Shown: positions 57,637-64,000 of the stretch, one piece after another | Position numbering within the stretch: position 1 is the first letter of the stretch | Layout of the letters: every line of letters starts with the position of its first letter | Assembly: GCA_001683735.1 (NCBI GenBank) | Contig: LUGG01000009.1 | Location: forward strand, 1 to 64,000 | DNA length: 64,000 nucleotides | DNA from: Grifola frondosa | Lineage: Eukaryota > Basidiomycota > Agaricomycetes > Polyporales > Grifolaceae | Direction: 5' to 3' | Program-made: the position numbers and the translations under genes | Notes under the pieces: generated by a model | What the model was told of the DNA's origin: nothing | Database searches by the model: none | What the model saw: the letters and a program-made list of their open reading frames with translations, nothing else

Positions 57637-60342
57637 CTAACGGCAGCCCGCCGCACCCGACGCCCGCGGCGAGGAGGCACTGCAGGAAGCTGCTGTGCCA
57701 GGCGCAGCCTGGGGCTTTGGCTCCCACTCGCGACCGCGCCTGTGTTCGCGCAGTCCGGCGATGGGACGGGCCCAAACGATGAGCTGGCTATCGCCATGGC
57801 AGGCGCTGGCGGGCGGAGCGCGGGATCGAGCCACGCCGTGCAGTCGGGCGCGCTCGGGGTGTAGGTCGGGAAGGTCATCGGGGGCGTGGGATAGGCGGAC
57901 AGCATTGGGCTTGACGGGGCTGGCTCCGGATACTGCGCGAAGGGCGGAGGCATACCGCCGTACATGTCCATGCCCATGCCCATGTGCATCCCGATGTTGA
58001 CGTTGACGTTGAAATGGGAGGCGGGGGCTCGGGCGCCTTGACAGGCGTGCTCATGTTCAGGGACAAGGGCAGGAAGAGTACAGGCGACCATCCTGGTATC
58101 TGGGGTGGGGGCTGGGGTGTGAATGGGACGTACGGCTCGCCCCAGTCCATGCGGCGCTGCCGGTCGATGGGTGTCCCGCGGCCCATGTAGCTACGACCTT
58201 CAGGAGTGAGAATGGGGAACTGTTCGACCGACACGCGCAACGAGGTGAGGCAGGGGAGCTGGGGGAGCGGGTTCGGGAGCTCGACGACGGGGAGTTGCGC
58301 AGTGGGAGCGGCAGCGCCCGGCGTGGGAGCAGGAGGCTCTGGAGGCGCCTGCATGGGCTGTCCTTCCGTTCTATTTGAGAATCCTGTAGGACGCGGGGAT
58401 GGCGCGCCCGAAAGATGGTCCTCTTGAGGTTGGGATCCTGAGAAGTAAGCGCCGGCATTGAGCTGACCGGTGCCGGGTAGGTTGACTTCTTCGTCCTCAT
58501 CCAGGTCAAGATCATCGTCTTCGTCCTCGTCCTCATCATCGGATGTGAATAGCTCCTCTGAGTCGATATCCATGAGCGCGTCACCATCACCATCAACAGC
58601 GCGTGAGTAGGTCGCGGGGGTATACAAGCGGAATTCCGGGGGAGGCGCGCGTTTGAATGCCTGCGTTTCCTTATCGAGGACGGCTCTAAAGACATTCGGC
58701 CCGAAGCGCCTTATTCTGGATGCATATATGCATGTTAGCTCGTGCAGAACGAATGAATGAAAGCGAGCGTACACTGTATGGATGCGCTCTTGGCACGCGA
58801 TTTTCCAGATGTTCACATCACATGCATCACGCTTGCGCTCACGTATCGCTTTCCTTGACGGTTTCTCCGGAAGGGGGTAGAGTGGGCGTGCGTTAGCTGC
58901 ATTCGTATCTTGCATCAAAACATTAGGATTAACACCCGGGAGCGGAGGCGGCGGCAACGCCGACGGGGGACGATTAAGGAAGTCACATTAAGTGAGGGCC
59001 CCTGTGTAGGGAAGGGAAGGTATGTTGATTGAGGTGCCGGCTCTATCGAGGGGGCACAGTTGGGTATGTCTCAAACCTGTAACATAGCAAAAAAGGGGGA
59101 ATGATGAGATGCACATGTGAGAGGTATTGTAGCCGACTCACGGTGATGGAGCTGCGACATGGACGGAAGAGGCGTAATGCGACTCTTCAGTTGAATGCCA
59201 TTGTACTGTATCAATTGATGATGCTGCGCCGATTTCCCTGTGACTGTGTCAAAGATTGATAAGGACAAAAAGAAGAAAGATGCTTACTGATGGGAGAGCG
59301 CCGACGCTGCAGGGGAATAATCACCACTCAGTGGTGATGATGATGATACTGATGAGACCTGAATAGGATATAGCTCTTCGTGCTGCAGGCGAGGACAAGG
59401 TGAGGACAGGCGAGAGGAACGTGGATCTGAGACTTACGGTGGGTATATGCGCTCGCTCAGACAGAATTTCGAGCTCCGAAGCAGGTTGAGCGACGGATTC
59501 ATGGACGTGCTTGTCTGAGTCGGCGGACTGAGGCAGCTTCCCAAGATGGGAATGGTCCAAAGACACCGTGTCAGGCACGTCAAGAGAAGACTGCGAGGCT
59601 TCTGCGGCCGTGCTAAGCTCGCTCACGCAGCCGTCTGACCTATGGCCTTGGCCTTGAGAACGGGCAGAAAGAACAGCGCGTTCATTGCGAACATTGCGGA
59701 ACTTGAAAGCTGCTGGGGACGGCGTGTGAGGGGAGCGCGAGGAAGGGGAGAGGAAGAAGTGAGGAGTCGCTGTCGCTTGCTGTACCGAATTTGCCTGGGA
59801 GTGCGGAGATCTGGCGTGGGGGAAGAGGGAGCGAATTCGTGATCGGGGAGATCGCACTCGCGGCGTCGCTTGGTACCCGCGGTGGCGCTGGGAGAGGGAG
59901 TGGCGCTAGGCTTTGTCTTTTTCCTGGACTTTGTCTCAGAGGGCGATGGCACGAGAGGATGGTTAGACTTGGAGCGGATGGTTCCGGAACCGGATTTGGC
60001 AGGGTTCAAACTGATAAGCTTTGTAGTGACGACGGCGGGATTGGCACGAGTGGCGCGAGAGAGAGTTGGAAGGACGGTACTGCCGATGACAGGAGAAGAG
60101 CTGGTTTTGGTTCTGGTTCTACTGCTGCGCGATACGCTGATATCATCACAGGCACTGTTTACACTACTCTGGACGCTGACGCTGACACACGGAACACGAC
60201 GGGGCATACGAATACGGATCGAACGCCTCACGCCATCGAAGGAGGTGTTACCATTATTGTTGTTGGGGGTCACGGCCATGGCCACGATGGGAACGCGCGG
60301 AATGAGTGTGGACGTGGATGGCGAGGACGAATGTGATTGCAT
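57637..60342 (-). CDS. Large charged, disordered protein, probably nuclear
   Basis: Not recognised. Minus-strand start at 60342 (MQSHSSSPSTSTLIPRVPIV). The first exon is Ser/Thr/Lys-rich with basic clusters (ETKSRKKTKPSATP, AGTKRRRECD, RQIRYSKRQRLL) that look like nuclear signals. A frame change near 59760 leads to FRNVRNERAVLSARSQGQGH and CVSELSTAAEASQSSLDVPD. Introns near 59440-58960 separate this from PLYPLPEKPSRKAIRERKRD and NIWKIACQERIHT. A GTACGC donor then joins V to IRRFGPNVFRAVLDKETQAF, the most protein-like block. Next is an acidic run (DDEDEDEDDDLDLDEDEE) and a Pro/Gln-rich C-terminus with NVNVNIGMHMGMGMDMYGGM. Two C-run frame breaks fall near 58010 and 57710. Restoring either C gives a natural continuation. 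It could be a transcription co-regulator, but nothing proves it. Confidence 0.6.
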
Positions 60343-63300
60343 GTCGTCCTGGAGGACGCGAGCGACGATCTAAGGAAAACATACATGAACACAACGCGCA
60401 TACAAGGATGGATGGAGCGACGACGAGGGTAACGACGACAGCGGCGACGACGGAGTGGCACCGCTGGCAGACATCGCTGGCACTACATCTACTGGGATGA
60501 ATGACTGGGAAGATATCGAACCTTTAATGGAATCCGCAACGAGACCAGACCTTTCTCAATTCAGATCTTGGGTGTGGCCGACTGGATGTGCGCCGAAGCG
60601 GGCGAATTAAAGACGATGTCCCAAAAGCAGATCGGATATCGATGATGGTGGATCGGAGAAGCCCTCAATGGGCGAAACAACTCCCGCCACTCAACCCCAC
60701 CGCTTATCTAAGTCCCCCTTTCCCTTCTGCCGCAATGCCGAACCCGGCCCTAAGCCAACACGTGATCGGCGCTTGCCTTTCTAACCTTCCAAGAATGTTA
60801 GCATACCTCGTTTCCGCATCCTCTGCATTCGTTCCCTCTAGCTCATCCTCAACTGCGCCCAAATCGTAGCAATCTGAGCGGTTCCAGCAGGTGCGCCCGC
60901 ACCTCGGGAAATTTTTGACACAGCCGTGCATGTCAAATTCTTCTTCCGGAACTGACATCGAGTTCATCATTACTGAAAAAGGCAGTCGCTGTGTTGAAAG
61001 TGTCAAACACCCCTGCGAGTCGATTTCCGGTAACATCGCCCGATATCGTCCACCGCAGCCGCATCCAGTTCTGCCGGAATTTTTATGCAATTCTGCAGGC
61101 GTCTCGACGTGCTGTAATTTCAACTCCTCATCCAGTCTGGTGGTTCGAAGTCAAATGCTCCGAACCTGTCCGATGTTTCTGACTCTCATCGCCCCGTATA
61201 TATAGGAGCCGAACCTTCGGATGCACTCTGACGACAATAAGATCCGCTCGTCCTAAAGAATCCACTAGGCGATTCCCTCGTTTGTCTCTGGGCCAGGTAT
61301 GGCCGAATTTCTCAAGCTAAGTTGCAACCTCAACCCAGCATGGACACCTCAAGACCGTCGCTCAAGCTTGCCCGTGTTCATAGGGTTTCTTGTCCTTTGC
61401 CTTTGTTAGATATTACTATGGCGATACAGCAGTAACGTCTGGACCGTTCGTACAAACCTTCCCAGCTTCTAGCCGCCAGCCCTGCTCTTATATTGACCTG
61501 CCATGTCCGTCGTGCTTTATGACATCTCGCTACTGCTCCTTTTACACTCCGTCTCTGTGATTGACGCGCTGTGAAGACATCTACCCGAGTCACTGGATAC
61601 ATACACGCTGGTCTATCTATCATCAATGGAAAGGCTTGTGTTCTTGTGTCTTCACTCCACGTCTGCCCACTTTGCTAGTCTTATGGGGCTCTTATCTCTT
61701 GATACTAGTAGCTAGTCTCATCCTGTCCAGATCCTCTCTTGAGATCGCTAGTATTCCTCACTGTTCATCCAGGTAGGCTTGATGTAGATGTAAAGTCCTC
61801 AGCTGTTCCGCACCAACGCGCAGTGTGTCGCAAAAACTGCCGGTATTAGCATGTTATCCACCACAGGGCCATTCGCCATGGCGAACAACAGGTAATTGAT
61901 GATCATGGTGTTGATGATCACAGCGAACAAGCATGGGTGCATTGTTCCCCGTGGGGTCATATTAGATTCTACGCGGTGCATTGCGAACTGACCGAAGCAT
62001 GATGGAGCAGATTCTTCCGGAAACACGCTCTCTCCTCAACTCCGTCACCTCGTGTGCGTTCACTAGATGGCTGCACGATGCGATGGGTTTCCATCTGTCA
62101 CGCTGGCCCTGCTTCGTACTTCTCATCTCTTCTTCTCCCGCACTTTTGCCAGACTAGCATATGTCCGAGCGCTGTGCTATCTCTGACCGTGCGTTCTGCC
62201 ACCCACGTCCGCCACAGCCTCTCGTGGCCGCACTTCGATCTGGCTCTCCATGTGACGCTCAACTGACCCCGAGAACCACAAGAATTCATTTCCTGACGCA
62301 CCGGGCGCGGGCGGCCCCAGTGCGCCAGTTCAGCGAACTTTATACGACGTAGATCCTCGCTAGCGCGGATCCTACACTAGTGTCGATTCGATCATCGTGT
62401 CAGAATTGAACATTAATGTGGATTAGTGAGCATGACCTGGACGGGGCGCGGAGAGTGTGCGTACCGACGTTGTGCATATGATTATTACGAATCCGGTTAA
62501 TTATATCGTGCATATTTTCGTACAACTGCCTTGTTCGCGTAGGAGAAACGCGTCCCTGTCGCGACGCGGCCACGTGATCAATGCCGCCAACATTACCCTT
62601 TGCTGTTCCTTGCTAGGCCCTTGCAAATTGCTTAATTGATCAAGGGTACTCAATTTCTAGGCGAACTGATTTCTAGTCTTGTGGGCCGCATCACATGTTG
62701 ATCCGCTCTGTAGGGCATTGTAACTGTTACCCAAAGCTACGTACTCATGCACTGTACTTCGTTCACTGCACCATATCCACGATGTCGCACTCAGTCCTTA
62801 CGCCTGTCACACTCGCATCCGCCCTTAAAGCCTGGGCTGGTTTATATATGGAGGTCCCTCCAGACCTACCGTGGGCGACGATTGTGAAGTCACGACTCCT
62901 TACCAGTAGAAGACCTATATCGGGCACTTTCTCAGAGGATGCGGCCTCCACAGCTGGATCACAGGCACCACGTATTGCCCTGCACGCGACGATCCTGAGG
63001 CACATGCGAATGGCACATATGGCCGTCGGGAGCAGCTGTGCTTCCTCCGTGGGCCGCGTTGCGGGCCCGTGACGAGCAGCACAATCCGTACGCGCAATTC
63101 AACATCCTCCTCAGACCGTTCGCGTGCGGCGGGGCCGCTTTCTGACACCATTGTCCGCTTGCGGGGCCTCAGCTACCGTCTCGGGGGGATGTGCGGGCCC
63201 CACACGGACCGCTTTAGATGCACCATGTTATACCACTCGATATCGAATCGTCCGGACAGTGACTTTCTGCGGATCCACATTCGCATGATGATGGAGAAGG

Positions 63301-64000
63301 ACGCACCATATACAAGTGCGAGTATCGTCAAGTAATTGGCGAATTATTGGTGGCCATTCCCCCCCCCCCCCTGCGCAGGAGTGCTAGCCAAGAAGTGCAG
63401 GAGATGCGGGACCTGAAACTTGAACAGACACGGCATCTTCGGCGCGTCGTCGGTCGACATTCTGGTGACTTCCAAGGAGACTTGCTATTCTGTCCGTCGG
63501 ACCGCTCCTGACCGGCCGTTTGCCAACTTCTGTCTTCTTCGCTGTCTTAGTTTTCCCAACTTTACTAGGATCTCCTGCTCGTGTTGTTGTTCACTCGTCC
63601 GCAATGTCTCACCTCCCCACCCTACTTCGTTTCTCCGACTCTTCCCATCCGAACCTTTTTCTTGGAAGGCCTGTTCAAGATAATTCCATGTTATACCTGG
63701 GCACCACTTGACCATCTCAACATAAGTCACGAACAGCAACTTCAACTTCACCTTCCACCAGGAGTTGTCCCAGCAATATCCCCCAATTCGAGACCGTGAT
63801 CAGTATTGTTAACACTTGTCGTGGTAAGACATCATCCTTTCCATCTGTCGCAAATCATCACTGCTGACTTCACGCATTCAATTTAGAATCAGCTGTTTCT
63901 CTCTTTACATCTCCGGGATGTATGAATTCCTCAGGCAAGTACTATTGTGATTACTATGGTGCATCTCTAACAAGCATGTTCAAGCTCAACTCCCCACCGT
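60343..64000. other. No confident gene; weak coding hints
   Basis: The first 250 bp are the promoter of the minus-strand gene. A minus frame at 60704-61123 (EEEFDMHGCVKNFPRCGRTC) and plus frames at 62782-63072 (MSHSVLTPVTLASALKAWAG) and 63069-63335 (RIHIRMMMEKDAPYTSASIV) might be exons, but no family or joins support them. A 13-bp C run lies at 63359-63371. The remainder shows nothing. Confidence 0.4.
63359..63371. repeat. 13-bp poly-C tract
   Basis: Uninterrupted run of 13 C, the longest G/C homopolymer in the window, in non-coding DNA. Confidence 0.9.

Overview
This 64-kb window is nuclear DNA of a filamentous basidiomycete, most likely an Agaricomycete. The genes are split by many short (about 50-100 bp) GT-AG introns. 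The recognisable proteins are typical fungal ones (SLM1, PHO88/SND3, TVP38, MUB1-like MYND protein, ERV41, a C2H2/Zn2Cys6 regulator), and F-box/leucine-rich genes form a local family, as is common in mushrooms. No tRNA, rRNA, CRISPR array or intact transposon was seen. This is an inference from gene content and structure; no search was run.

Layout. 0-3.4 kb (+): 3' part of an SLM1-like TORC2/PIP2 effector, then PHO88/SND3. 5.2-10.7 kb (+): two tandem major-facilitator drug/toxin efflux transporters, each with 12 exons at matching positions. 11.0-13.6 kb (-): a TVP38/TMEM64-type Golgi membrane protein. 14.4-15.2 kb (+): mitochondrial ATP synthase subunit g. 16.3-19.1 kb (+): MUB1-like MYND protein. 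19.5-20.0 kb (+): mitochondrial chaperonin HSP10. 20.3-20.9 kb (-): a small unknown hydrophilic protein. 21.5-25.0 kb (+): three decayed F-box/LRR copies. 27.1-29.6 kb (-): transcription factor with two C2H2 fingers plus a Zn2Cys6 cluster. 33.9-35.6 kb (+): unknown protein. 36.1-39.7 kb (-): one broken and one apparently intact F-box/LRR gene. 41.1-42.4 kb (-): checkpoint clamp subunit HUS1. 42.7-44.8 kb (-): ERV41-type COPII cargo receptor. 45.5-47.2 kb (+): RING E3 ligase resembling SLX8-type SUMO-targeted ligases. 51.5-53.3 kb (+): unknown coiled-coil protein. 55.0-56.6 kb (+): protein with four CCCH zinc fingers. 57.6-60.3 kb (-): unknown charged, disordered, probably nuclear protein. 60.3-64 kb: no confident gene.

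The neighbours do not form one pathway. Secretory-pathway proteins (PHO88, TVP38, ERV41), mitochondrial proteins (subunit g, HSP10) and nuclear/ubiquitin proteins (MUB1, HUS1, RING, F-box) are interspersed, as is normal in fungi.

The most striking property of the sequence is that many otherwise well-conserved genes, including subunit g, are interrupted by apparent single-base losses. The missing base is usually a G or C within a run of G or C. By contrast, the two transporters, PHO88, HSP10 and HUS1 read cleanly through every exon. This fits homopolymer under-calling in the assembly better than true gene loss. The F-box relics are different: they carry in-frame stop codons and missing segments and look genuinely decayed.
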